Positions 35,372-45,086 are shown, counted from the first letter of the stretch. The stretch is 64,000 bases of DNA from Weeksellaceae bacterium (GCA_949788275.1 OX460916.1:3278925-3342924), one strand, 5' to 3'. Numbers and translations: made by a program. Notes: generated from the sequence alone by a model not told the origin.

Positions 35372-36199
35372 ATGAAAAAAGTGAATTTATTCGTTTTTGG
35401 TTATCTAGGTTTTATTGGACTTATTCAAGCCCAAGGATTGTTTGTGGAATATGCATTTAATTATGTACAAGATACTATTGATAAAAACAATATCCGAATA
35501 GAGAATATGTCTTTATACGTGAATAGCCATGGAGATTCATATTATATTAGCAGTCCTAAAATAAAGGCGGATTCAATTAATTTTATTCGAAAAGATGAGG
35601 TGCTCATCCCTGGTAATGGACCAATTCGTATAGCTGATTTTTCACGAGATATTCCGAAGTTTAAAATTCAATATTCATTAGAGAAAATAGGTGGTGTATA
35701 TAAAATAAGAACAACTATTCCATTGCGGTTTTATCTGATTGAAGAACAAATACTACCCATGGATTGGAGACTCTTAAATGAAACAAAGGAGCAGTATGGC
35801 TATCGGTTAAAAAAAGCAGAGATTGATTGTTTTGACAGAAGGTGGGTGGCTTGGTATACAGAAGAAATCCCATTTCATGAAGGCCCATACAAGTTTAAAG
35901 GTTTACCAGGTTTAATCGTAGAGTTACACGATGAAAATAAATGGTTTCATTTTCAACTAAATCAAGTTAAGCTGCATTCGTCTACCTATACTATATTTGA
36001 AAATTACCGTCAATTCCTTCCTGTTGAAAGGGATGCTTATACTAAAATAATGGAAAAATACCTAAAGAATCCACTGATGTCCCTTGAAGGTACCAATCAT
36101 TCCATACCGAATGAGCAATCTTTTCTTGAAAGAAAACAGGCGTATTTAAAGCGATATAACAATCCTTTGGAAAAAAGGTATTTTCTAAATTTGAAATAA
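35372..36199 (+). CDS. GLPGLI-family secreted protein (cluster 2, gene 2)
   Basis: 275 residues from the ATG at 35372, chosen for its signal peptide MKKVNLFVFGYLGFIGLIQA; an open frame from GTG at 35324 starts inside the terminator hairpin and is unlikely. The core is WVAWYTEEIPFHEGPYKFK then GLPGLIVEL. It is the partner of the gene at 33409 in the duplicated unit. The next GLPGLI gene begins 7 bp after its stop. Confidence 0.9.
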   Translation: MKKVNLFVFGYLGFIGLIQAQGLFVEYAFNYVQDTIDKNNIRIENMSLYVNSHGDSYYISSPKIKADSINFIRKDEVLIPGNGPIRIADFSRDIPKFKIQYSLEKIGGVYKIRTTIPLRFYLIEEQILPMDWRLLNETKEQYGYRLKKAEIDCFDRRWVAWYTEEIPFHEGPYKFKGLPGLIVELHDENKWFHFQLNQVKLHSSTYTIFENYRQFLPVERDAYTKIMEKYLKNPLMSLEGTNHSIPNEQSFLERKQAYLKRYNNPLEKRYFLNLK

Positions 36200-36206
36200 T
36201 CGACCA

Positions 36207-37055
36207 ATGAGATGGTTAATGTTTAGTTCATTCATGGGATTTTTTACCTTGTTTATAAATGCACAAGAATTTACCGTGCCCTTCCATTTAAAAGTACAGC
36301 CTATTAAGCTCTATCACCAACCCATGGATGAAACCTTATATTCGGTTTACTACGATTATGTTTTTGTAGAAAATGTGAATGAAAAAAAAAGAACTTTCAC
36401 TACGGCACTGCTTGAAATAGGAAATACTTACGTCAAATTTTACGATTGGCATCAAAAACAATTCGATTCTATTGTTACCACTTACTTTGACAAACCTTTT
36501 TTGGAGGTTAACGAGGTCAATTTTCTAACCCCTATTCGGAGAAAAATAAAATTGAAGGCTTTCATTATAAAAAATTTAAAGACAAACGAAATTCGTATTC
36601 AAGACAAAGTATATACTAAATTATATGAATATGTAGATGAGATCCCCAATTTCGAATGGAAAATTGAATCAGAATTGCACTATATAATGGGATATAAATG
36701 CCGACGAGCAACCGCACAATTCAGAGGCAGAAAATGGATCGCATGGTATACTGAAGAACTTCCATTACCTTATGGTCCTTTTCTTTTTGGAGGATTACCT
36801 GGGCTTATCTTAGAAGTGTTTGATGAGAATAATGAACATCATCTTGGTATCAATGCCTTGGATCAAATTCCGAGAAACCTCTACTGGAACCATGATCCTT
36901 CAATCATTAAAACAGAAAGAAAAGAGCTTCATAAAGGCAAACGATCATTTTATGAGCATCCCGAATTATTCTTACCAAAATTGTATTCTAGACCTGGAGT
37001 TGAGGATAGTTCACCCGCTAAGTCCATTCCGTATAATCCCATAGAATTGGAATAA
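36207..37055 (+). CDS. GLPGLI-family secreted protein (cluster 2, gene 3)
   Basis: 282 residues with a signal peptide (about 1-19; FMGFFTLFINAQ). The core is WIAWYTEELPLPYGPFLFG then GLPGLILEV. The C-terminal 75 residues (NHDPSIIKTERKEL, ending SIPYNPIELE) differ from the other paralogs. It is the intact version of the pseudogene at 34244-34654. Confidence 0.9.
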   Translation: MRWLMFSSFMGFFTLFINAQEFTVPFHLKVQPIKLYHQPMDETLYSVYYDYVFVENVNEKKRTFTTALLEIGNTYVKFYDWHQKQFDSIVTTYFDKPFLEVNEVNFLTPIRRKIKLKAFIIKNLKTNEIRIQDKVYTKLYEYVDEIPNFEWKIESELHYIMGYKCRRATAQFRGRKWIAWYTEELPLPYGPFLFGGLPGLILEVFDENNEHHLGINALDQIPRNLYWNHDPSIIKTERKELHKGKRSFYEHPELFLPKLYSRPGVEDSSPAKSIPYNPIELE

Positions 37056-37325
37056 TTAAGTCCATTAATAAACGTTTTTTAGCGGGTGTATGGAGTAATA
37101 ATTCTAGTCAGTCGTACAAATAAAATGAATCTTCGCTATAATTTATTCTAGATGTAGAATACGAAAGTAAGGCGTTTTTTTTGTGGATTATATTTCAGGT
37201 ATGGACGGGTTTTAAAATCTCCCCAAAACACCTTTTAACCAAGCGACAGCGTGTTTTCCTCGTTTTAATTTACCCTTTATGGTTTTTTCAAAGGAATAAC
37301 ACCGAGTAAAAATAAGTAGTTGAAA
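37056..37325 (+). repeat. Tail repeat, copy 2
   Basis: Nearly identical to 34655-34921. Holds a 26-base stretch identical to the 3' half of the ftsY terminator (37159-37184), including eight T and a following GTG. The remaining 99 bp to the next gene show nothing else. Confidence 0.85.
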
Positions 37326-37424
37326 TCCAGTTGGTAATTCATCAATTACAATTGAATCGTACACCTTAAGTGGGTGTGTTTTATCTATCTATTATATTTT
37401 GATTTAATTTCTAATGCGAATTGT

Positions 37425-38276
37425 ATGAAGAAATCGATTAACATTTTTTTAGCCTTATTTGTTGGGTGTATAGTACTCAATGCACAAGAAAATTATGTGA
37501 TACATTATAACTACACCAGTCAAAGAGATAGCCTAAAACCCCATCAACGATTAACGGAGACCATGAATCTCTATATCGGAAATCAGTCCACGTTGTATGC
37601 GGCACAGAATCGAATTGGTATGGATTCCTTGGTATTGTATAACAAAGCGAGCCAAGGACTAGACGCTTTTAAAACAGAAGGACAGCTGGATATGAAACAA
37701 TTGATGCAAGGTCTGCCAAAAACCATTTATTCATTTTATATCTGGAAAGCGATAGGTGAGCAAGAACCGCATACCATGGCCTTCTCATTATTAGGTGACT
37801 TTTATACTTATCAGCGAATTAAGGAACCCATAGCCTGGCAATTGCATCCAGAAACTAAAATTATTGGGGAATACACAGCCAAAAAAGCAACGACAACCTA
37901 CCTGAAAAGTGAGTGGACGGCTTGGTATACGGAAGCGGTCCCCATAGCCGAAGGACCTTATTTGTTTCAAGGATTACCGGGTTTAATTCTCGAAATCAGC
38001 GATCGACAAAATTATTTTGTTTGGACATTTTTGGGATTAAGCAAAATCCCATCTTTAGAACCTTATAAAACAATGTATAATACCCTTTATCAGCTTAATA
38101 CGCATTTAAAAACAAAGGATTTAACGACATTGCTTTATTTGTATAACACAGATCGCATGACTTTCAGAGAACAAAAAGGCTTTTATTTAAGTGAAGAAGA
38201 AACGCGTCGCCGCCGGCTTCTTGAAAAGCAAACTAAGTTTATCTTTCTCGATCCCCTGATAAACTTTCGGTTTTAA
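37425..38276 (+). CDS. GLPGLI-family secreted protein (cluster 2, gene 4)
   Basis: 283 residues from the ATG at 37425 (signal peptide MKKSINIFLALFVGCIVLNA); the open frame from 37374 adds an unlikely extension. The core is WTAWYTEAVPIAEGPYLFQ then GLPGLILEI. The N-terminal NYVIHYNYTSQRDSLK and the C-terminal arginine-rich EETRRRRLLEKQ pair it with the gene at 41189, so these two flank the barrel gene. Confidence 0.9.
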   Translation: MKKSINIFLALFVGCIVLNAQENYVIHYNYTSQRDSLKPHQRLTETMNLYIGNQSTLYAAQNRIGMDSLVLYNKASQGLDAFKTEGQLDMKQLMQGLPKTIYSFYIWKAIGEQEPHTMAFSLLGDFYTYQRIKEPIAWQLHPETKIIGEYTAKKATTTYLKSEWTAWYTEAVPIAEGPYLFQGLPGLILEISDRQNYFVWTFLGLSKIPSLEPYKTMYNTLYQLNTHLKTKDLTTLLYLYNTDRMTFREQKGFYLSEEETRRRRLLEKQTKFIFLDPLINFRF

Positions 38277-38452
38277 ACTAATTTCTTATTATATATTGTT
38301 GTTATTTAATGTTGTTTGACTTACTTTTAAACCTAAACGAGTGTAACATTGAGATTGTGGATATTTCATTCTAGAAAGAGTAACTCTATGTTTGTAGAAA
38401 AATAATTTTCCACTATATTTAAAATCAATCTTTCATCCATAAATATTGCCGT

Positions 38453-41086
38453 TTGTTTAAAAGCTATTTACTTATTCCTTTCTTTCTATTGGCTCAATGC
38501 ATTTGGGCTCAATTCGTCATTTCGGGCACTGTTCGCAACGAAAAAGGAGAGGCTGTTGCAGGGGCAAATGTCACGTTATCCCCAAGTGATCGTGATCAAA
38601 CATTAACCTATGCCATTACAAAAAGCGATGGTCAGTTTAAACTTCAACTTGAAAAGAAAGAAAGCGACCTCTATGAAATTCGTGTTCGCGCCATGAATTA
38701 TGCCTTTGTTTCGGAATTGGTGGGTGAGTCGGTTCATAATTTCGATTTTGTTCTTCAAGAAAAAGCCATCGAATTAAAAGAGGTATTGGTGAAACAGGCG
38801 CCTATCCGACAAAAAGGTGATACCATTGCCTATGATGTGAGTAATTTTAAAGATATTCAAGACCGTACCATAGCTGATGTGATTAAGAAAATGCCGGGAA
38901 TAGAAATTAAACCCAGTGGTCAGATTCTTTATCAAGGGGAGCCTATTAATAAATACTACATTGAAGGGATGGATTTACTCGGTGGACGTTATGCTTTAGC
39001 CAATGAAAATTTATCAGCTAATGCGGTGGATAAAGTTCAGATCTTAGAGAATCATCAACCCATTAAAATGCTCGACAGTTTAGTGTACAGCAATAAAGCA
39101 GCCCTGAATATCAAGTTAAAAAATAAAATTACGTATTCGGGCAGGGCCGAGGTTGGCTTGGGGGCTTCGCCAACGCTGTATCAGGCGAATATTACCCCGA
39201 TGTTGTTTAAAAAGAAGCAACAAGTGATTGGTTCTTTTCAAGCGAATAATCGGGGAGACGATATTAGCCGTCAATTAAGAACGTTTTCCCTAGAAGATTT
39301 ATTGAACAATGCCGAAAAGTTTTCAGAGGAATCGTGGGTGAATGTTTCGGGCGTTCAAACGCCCTCCTTCGATGGCAAACGATGGCTAGACAATGGCGTA
39401 CAGTTAGGAACATGGAATCATCTGTTTAAAGTCGCCAAAGAGATTGATTTACGGTTTAATATTTCTTATATAAACGATTATCAGAAAAGAGTAGGGGAAA
39501 CAACGACACAGTATTTTTTACCTTCGGGCGATGTACTTCTCGAAGAACAAAAACGAAATCATTATCAAACCGAAAGCCTTAAAGCAACGGCGACTATTTT
39601 ACGCAATAGTGCCGAGAATTATCTTCAAAACATCATCGAATTTCAAGGTGATTGGAATCGTACCCATGGTTATTTAACTCAAAATAATCAAATCATTGAT
39701 CAACAACTTCAAAAACCGAATCGGGCTATATCGAATCAGTTTCATATCATTAAAAAAATGGGAAAGCAATTAATCACTTTTCGATCGATTGTTTCATACA
39801 AAGAATATGCAGAAACATTGCGCATACGTCCAGGGATATTTTCGCCATTGGTGAATGATTCGTTGGCGTATGAGCAAGCTGAACAACAGATACAATTTAG
39901 AAAATTTTCAACCAATAACTATGCAGAGTTTACCAAGGGGATCAAGTCTTTTGTTTTAAAAACAAAGGCCGGATTTCAATTCACAAGCCACCAATTTGAA
40001 AGTGATTTATTAACCGATCAACAGCCTACGGGTTTACAATTTACAAACGATTTAAGTCTACAGCAGTTTAGTCCGTACCTAGAACCGTCTATTGAATGGA
40101 AAAAAGGGGATATCCGAAGCAATTTTGCACTACCGATGCGCTTCGAATCCATTGCTCGTGAAAATAAAGATCTACGAACGAAAGTAGATGTTCAAAAGGT
40201 TATTTGGAGACCGAGTTGGGGATTCAATTGGAAACTCACCAACTTTATGGATCTAAGGGCTTCTTCGGTTTTTTCGAATCGACTTAGCTCATTAACCGAT
40301 TTGCATGAGGGTTATATTGTTTATCGTTACAATTCAATTCAACAGAATGACGGTCAGATTAATCAATCCAAGCATTGGTCGAACAGTCTTCGTTTGGAGT
40401 ATAAAAATCCTATTAAGTCGATTTTTGCTAATATTGGTTACCGCCATAGTTGGACAGAGAATGAATTGATGTACGACTACCGCTATAACCCTGATGCAAG
40501 TACCGTATTACAAACCATTGAACAAATCAATCATCATCGATCGCATGCGATTAATGCAAAAGTGAGCAAATATTTTTCGAAAATTAAAACAACCGTTGGT
40601 CTATCTTCCGATTATAGTTTAACCACCAATGATCAGTTGTTAAACAGTGAACTACTCGAAGTCAATAATAGAATTTTGAATACCGCATTTAACGTTAAAG
40701 TACGCGCGCTTTCGTGGATAACGGCAGAATACGATTTTGCGGTTATGAATTATAAAAATCAATTGGGGCATCTACCCAAACGATCGTTAACCAATCAGCA
40801 ACATCAAGGCATATTGCATCTTTTTCCAGCCAAGAATCATTACATAAAAATGAATGGCGATTATTATGTGAACGATGATAGCCGAATTAATCCCAACAGC
40901 TTTTTTGCCGATTTCACATACCGCTATACGCTCACCAAAAAGAAGATTGACTTTGAACTAGGCTGGTTGAATATTTTCAATGAAAAAACGTTCTCTCAGA
41001 ATTCGTTTAGCTCCAATTACGAGCAACGCTATACGTATAAACTTCGCCCAGGACAATTTATGATGACCACCCGTTTCACTTTTTAA
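38453..41086 (+). CDS. Outer-membrane beta-barrel protein with carboxypeptidase-like and TonB-plug domains (cluster 2)
   Basis: 877 residues starting at a TTG; no in-frame ATG lies near, and the signal peptide (F-K-S-Y-LLIPFFLLAQCIWAQ) begins here. Domains: carboxypeptidase-like sandwich (about 20-105; ISGTVRNEKGEAVAGANVTL), a plug-like domain (IADVIKKMPGIEIKPSGQIL, then NKYYIEGMDLLGGRYA), and a long barrel ending PGQFMMTTRFTF. It is homologous to the gene at 8829 and, as in cluster 1, lies among GLPGLI genes. Confidence 0.85.
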   Translation: MFKSYLLIPFFLLAQCIWAQFVISGTVRNEKGEAVAGANVTLSPSDRDQTLTYAITKSDGQFKLQLEKKESDLYEIRVRAMNYAFVSELVGESVHNFDFVLQEKAIELKEVLVKQAPIRQKGDTIAYDVSNFKDIQDRTIADVIKKMPGIEIKPSGQILYQGEPINKYYIEGMDLLGGRYALANENLSANAVDKVQILENHQPIKMLDSLVYSNKAALNIKLKNKITYSGRAEVGLGASPTLYQANITPMLFKKKQQVIGSFQANNRGDDISRQLRTFSLEDLLNNAEKFSEESWVNVSGVQTPSFDGKRWLDNGVQLGTWNHLFKVAKEIDLRFNISYINDYQKRVGETTTQYFLPSGDVLLEEQKRNHYQTESLKATATILRNSAENYLQNIIEFQGDWNRTHGYLTQNNQIIDQQLQKPNRAISNQFHIIKKMGKQLITFRSIVSYKEYAETLRIRPGIFSPLVNDSLAYEQAEQQIQFRKFSTNNYAEFTKGIKSFVLKTKAGFQFTSHQFESDLLTDQQPTGLQFTNDLSLQQFSPYLEPSIEWKKGDIRSNFALPMRFESIARENKDLRTKVDVQKVIWRPSWGFNWKLTNFMDLRASSVFSNRLSSLTDLHEGYIVYRYNSIQQNDGQINQSKHWSNSLRLEYKNPIKSIFANIGYRHSWTENELMYDYRYNPDASTVLQTIEQINHHRSHAINAKVSKYFSKIKTTVGLSSDYSLTTNDQLLNSELLEVNNRILNTAFNVKVRALSWITAEYDFAVMNYKNQLGHLPKRSLTNQQHQGILHLFPAKNHYIKMNGDYYVNDDSRINPNSFFADFTYRYTLTKKKIDFELGWLNIFNEKTFSQNSFSSNYEQRYTYKLRPGQFMMTTRFTF

Positions 41087-41188
41087 AAACCGAAAATCAC
41101 TCTTTTTTCTTGTTTTTTTTGATAGTCTGAATTATATTTAGTTTATTCTTAATCAATTAGTTGTGTTGTTTTGATATAAGTTTTCTTT

Positions 41189-42043
41189 ATGAAATATTTT
41201 TTTGGTTTAATTTTTATACATTTCGGCTTAATACTTTTGGCTCAGTCTAACTATTTCATTCAGTATGCGTATAATTCTCAGCGAGATAGTGTGAAGAATA
41301 AACGAGTAGTCAGCGAGATGGTTAATTTATATACGTCGCCCACAAAGACCTTATATGTGGCGAATAATAGACTCGTTACCGACTCGTTGTATCAAGAAAT
41401 TGATCAGGAAAAAGAAATGGCAGCGATTATGGAGTCTAAGGTGCTTAATGTTGCGGATCTTAAAAAAAAATACCCAAGTACTCGCCTTAACTATTATGTG
41501 TGGGATACGTTCGATGAACCTTCCGTTAAATTTTCCGTAAGTCTAGGGGGGAATGGATATCTCTTTGAATATCCCAAAGAACCTTTGGATTGGTCTATTG
41601 GAAGTGAAACGAAAGAAATAGCTGGTTACCTGGCCAAAAAGGCTAGCCTCTTTTTTTTAGGCAAGCAGTGGACGGCTTGGTATACTGAAGAAATTCCTTT
41701 ACAACACGGTCCATTTGTGTTTAACGGATTACCAGGACTTATTTTATCACTAACCGATGAAAGAAAAGATTTTAATTGGGAAATAAAACGGATAGCAACC
41801 GTGGATACTTCTTTATTAGATGCCTATGAAAGCATTTATAAAGCGACTGCAAGGGAGTTGAAATCAAAATTTATTGATGTAGATTCACTTAAGAAAGCAT
41901 TGCGTCGTTATCACGTTAATCGTATAGCGATAACAGAACAAATGGGTTTGAGCTTTGATGAGGAAACTACTCAGCGAATACGTCAGCGGCAACAAAAAGC
42001 GAAGCCACTATTTTTGCATCCAGCGTTTGATTTCTTTTTTTAA
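41189..42043 (+). CDS. GLPGLI-family secreted protein (cluster 2, gene 5)
   Basis: 284 residues with a signal peptide (about 1-18, ending ILLAQ). The core is WTAWYTEEIPLQHGPFVFN then GLPGLILSL. Closely related to the gene at 37425 (shared QYAYNSQRDSVKN and the C-terminal TTQRIRQRQQ). It lies 102 bp after the barrel gene and closes cluster 2. Confidence 0.9.
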   Translation: MKYFFGLIFIHFGLILLAQSNYFIQYAYNSQRDSVKNKRVVSEMVNLYTSPTKTLYVANNRLVTDSLYQEIDQEKEMAAIMESKVLNVADLKKKYPSTRLNYYVWDTFDEPSVKFSVSLGGNGYLFEYPKEPLDWSIGSETKEIAGYLAKKASLFFLGKQWTAWYTEEIPLQHGPFVFNGLPGLILSLTDERKDFNWEIKRIATVDTSLLDAYESIYKATARELKSKFIDVDSLKKALRRYHVNRIAITEQMGLSFDEETTQRIRQRQQKAKPLFLHPAFDFFF

Positions 42044-42125
42044 CGAAGAGGGTATACTATCGTCAATACATTCATCGATTCTTAGATCAATACATTTGTT
42101 ATAGAATGTGAATTACTCGAATATA

Positions 42126-42156
42126 AAAAGAGCGGTCATTCAATGACCGCTCTTTT
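42126..42156. terminator. Bidirectional terminator between cluster 2 and the LuxC-like gene
   Basis: AAAAGAGCGGTCATT (42126-42140) and its exact complement (42142-42156) meet around one base, leaving an A run on one side and a T run on the other. It serves the converging genes at 41189 and 42175. Confidence 0.85.
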
Positions 42157-42174
42157 GGAATATGATAAACTGTT

Positions 42175-43239
42175 TTACAGTTGTTCTAGAAAGGCTAACG
42201 TATCGATACCATCGGCATAATCGGTTAATGCTGGCGATTGAGTTTGACCAAAAGGCACATAACTGCTATGGTCTTTAAAATCGTTTCCAAGCACACATTG
42301 AATCGCGTCCTGCTGTTCGTCTAAACTGGTTTTTACGGCAGAAAGATCGGTATAGATTTCGTAATTAATAACGGCAATGGCACTGTGTAAAGCGGCTTCT
42401 TTTTTTAATAAAACGAAATTATTATCTAAGAAATCATTCTTACCCAACAAGAAAATAGCCCGATTATAATCGTAATTATTAGCGTATTTCGTGTGATGAA
42501 TAATGGTGTCTCCCCAAGGGAAAACGGCATCAAAGAATAAAGGAATTTGTTTTTCATCGTTAAAATAAAGCTTGGTCACATTACGGCATCCTAACCCGTA
42601 ATAGGTAAAGATATCGTTGGTTAATGCAGCTAACTCTTCTTTGCTTTCTTTGCCGTTAAGAACAGCTACCGAGGTTCTGTTTTTTCGGATAATGCTGGGT
42701 ACTTTGGAAAAATAATGTTCAAAGTAACGGGCTGTGTTATTACTGCCAGTTGCAATAACCGCATCAAAGTTGTTTAATCGTTCAATGATTTCTAGCGATT
42801 GACTAAATTCGGCATTAATGCCTATTAAATAGTTAACAACCAATTTCATTAACTTCTCATCTTTCGAAGAAGGCTTAATTTTTGCATGATGCCCACTAAG
42901 AATAACCGCCAATAAATCGTGAAAACCAACCAAAGGAAGATTTCCAGCCATAATAATACCAACCGTTTTTGGTGTGGGGTTAAAGGAGTAGGGCGCAACC
43001 CAATGGGTTAAATTTTCTGGGGTTAATGCGTTTGCCCAACTTTTAAAAGCGAAGCGAATGCTATCTTGCGTAAACCACTGATTGTAATCCTGAGCATCTT
43101 GCATCAAAAGTAGCGCATCAGCTTCCGCATCTTTAAATTTGGTTTGTAATTCTTGATCGTTAGGGCTAGTTTTGTCTACTAAGTAATTAAAAAACTGACC
43201 TAACTCAGCAAAAGCTGAAATCCTTTGTTCAAATGTCAT
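42175..43239 (-). CDS. LuxC-like acyl-CoA reductase / acyltransferase
   Basis: 354 residues of the aldehyde-dehydrogenase-like LuxC family. A nucleotide-binding region (GIIMAGNLPLVGFHDLLAVI), TGSNNTARYFE and RKNRTSVAVL precede the probable catalytic cysteine in YGLGCRNVTK. Members reduce acyl-CoA to aldehyde in luminous bacteria. Flavobacteria carry this gene opposite the ferredoxin at 43299 although they are not luminous, so the substrate is unknown. Confidence 0.85.
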   Translation of the reverse strand: MTFEQRISAFAELGQFFNYLVDKTSPNDQELQTKFKDAEADALLLMQDAQDYNQWFTQDSIRFAFKSWANALTPENLTHWVAPYSFNPTPKTVGIIMAGNLPLVGFHDLLAVILSGHHAKIKPSSKDEKLMKLVVNYLIGINAEFSQSLEIIERLNNFDAVIATGSNNTARYFEHYFSKVPSIIRKNRTSVAVLNGKESKEELAALTNDIFTYYGLGCRNVTKLYFNDEKQIPLFFDAVFPWGDTIIHHTKYANNYDYNRAIFLLGKNDFLDNNFVLLKKEAALHSAIAVINYEIYTDLSAVKTSLDEQQDAIQCVLGNDFKDHSSYVPFGQTQSPALTDYADGIDTLAFLEQL

Positions 43240-43258
43240 GACTTTGAAAATTAAAATG

Positions 43259-43279
43259 TAATTTTGTATCGCAAATTTA
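43259..43279. promoter_or_regulatory. Possible divergent promoter pair, LuxC-like gene and ferredoxin
   Basis: TAATTTTG at 43259-43266 (+) and CAAATTTA at 43272-43279 (TAAATTTG on -) both fit the TAnnTTTG -7 element. Neither has a good -33 TTTG at the right distance, so this is weak. Confidence 0.35.
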
Positions 43280-43280
43280 G

Positions 43281-43649
<369 letters not shown>

Positions 43650-43670
43650 TCGTTAATTAACGTATACATA

Positions 43671-43697
43671 AAAAGCCCTGTCATAACAGGGCTTTTT
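43671..43697 (+). terminator. Ferredoxin gene terminator
   Basis: AAAAGCCCTGT (43671-43681) pairs exactly with ACAGGGCTTTT (43686-43696) around CATA, followed by more T. It starts 22 bp after the stop. Confidence 0.85.
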
Positions 43698-43716
43698 TTA
43701 TTGGAGATTAGTGGAT

Positions 43717-44900
43717 GCCTTCAATGTAGGGGCGAATTGCAATTCGCCCAATGTTAGATATGAGTACACAGATATGGGATAGACACAGGCTATTTCAATA
43801 AACCTTAAAAATTTTCTGTCGCTCCTACAGAGCTTAATCGTATGGGGTTTGTTTAGCTATTAATATATCATCCCTCCGGGATTGGATTTGCCCTTAGTAA
43901 TTAGTAAATAGTTTATAGATAGATCTAATAGCCCACATCTAATTAATAAAGCCTTGAATGTAGGGGCGAATTGCAATTCGCCCAACGTTAGATATTAGTA
44001 CATAGATATGGGATAGGATTATGCAACTTCAACAAACCGAATGTTATCTATTATCTAAAATCTGACATCTCATATCTATAATCTAATTCCCTATTTCCAA
44101 TAAAGCCTTGAATGTAGGGGCGAATTGCAATTCGCCCAACGTTAGATATATGGGATAGGATTATGCAACTTCAACAAACCGAATGTTATCTATTATCTAA
44201 AATCTGACATCTCATATCTATAATCTAATTCCCTATTTCCAATAAAGCCTTGAATGTAGGGGCGAATTGCAATTCGCCCAACGTTAGATATGAGTACATA
44301 GATATGGGATAGACACAGGCTATTTCAATAAACCTTAAAAATTTTCTGTCGCTCCTACAGAGCTTAATCGTATGGGGTTTGTTTAGCTATTAATATATCA
44401 TCCCTCCGGGATTGGATTTGCCCTTAGTAATTAGTTTTTAGTAATTAGTAAATAGTTTATAGATAGATCTAATAGCCCACATCTAATTAATAAAGCCTTG
44501 AATGTAGGGGCGAATTGCAATTCGCCCAACGTTAGATATGAGTACATAGATATGGGATAGACACAGGCTATTTCAATAAACCTTAAAAATTTTCTGTCGC
44601 TCCTACAGAGCTTAATCGTATGGGGTTTGTTTAGCTATTAATATATCATCCCTCCGGGATTGGATTTGCCCTTAGTAATTAGTTTTTAGTAATTAGTAGA
44701 TAGTTTATAGATAGATCTAATAGCCCACATCTAATTAATAAAGCCTTAAATGTAGGGGCGAATTGCAATTCGCCCACCGTAAGATGTGTGTACTTAGATA
44801 TGAGATAGATGTAGGCTACTTCAACAAACCGAATGTTATCTATTATCTAAAATCTATAATCTAATATCTATTATCTAAAATCTAATATATATAATTTAAA
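43717..44900. repeat. Array of six intergenic repeat units
   Basis: Six copies of a 25-bp palindromic motif, TGTAGGGGCGAATTGCAATT then CGCCC, start at 43725, 43959, 44113, 44255, 44503 and 44751. The units are 234, 154, 142, 248 and 248 bp long. Long units carry a CTGTCGCTCCTACAGAG hairpin and an ATCATCCCTCCGGGATT hairpin; short units carry a CTTCAACAAACCGAATG block instead. The links are AT-rich words such as TAGTAATTAGT and ATCTAATATCTA. Parts recur at 57913-58400 and 63720-64000. No open frame is supported here. Confidence 0.9.
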
Positions 44901-44909
44901 CCCTAAACG

Positions 44910-44953
44910 CCAATTGCTAAAAATGTTCGTCATCGAACATTTTTAGCAATTGG
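44910..44953. terminator. Perfect 20-bp hairpin attached to element copy D
   Basis: The arms 44910-44929 and 44934-44953 are exact complements around TCAT. It lies 3 bp beyond the end of element copy D, on the side away from gldG, and has no sequence in common with the hairpins next to copies A and E. Confidence 0.6.
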
Positions 44954-44956
44954 TTC

Positions 44957-45068
44957 TGCGGCAGGGATTGCAGCGGAAATCCTTTGCAACATCCCGCGAT
45001 TTTCAATTGGAACCTTTATTTCTTGTTGCAAAGATTGGGAGTGGAAAGCCCGGCGCGTAGCGGCCGCC
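44957..45068 (-). repeat. Dispersed structured element, copy D
   Basis: Read on the minus strand it starts 18 bp after the gldG stop: GCGGC (45067-45063), CGC-TAC-GCG, CCGGGCTTTCC, inner helix CTTTGCAAC/GTTGCAAAG, ending CCTGCCGCA (GCCGC at 44962-44958). It is nearly identical to copy E, including the variable loop with AACAAGAAATAAA and ATCGCGGGATG. Confidence 0.75.
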
Positions 45069-45086
45069 CAAATAAGAAGGGTGAGC

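Noticed and set aside
43717..44900. CRISPR-like array
   Set aside because: Units of 142-248 bp are irregular and too long, the spacer parts are themselves repeated, and there are no cas genes.
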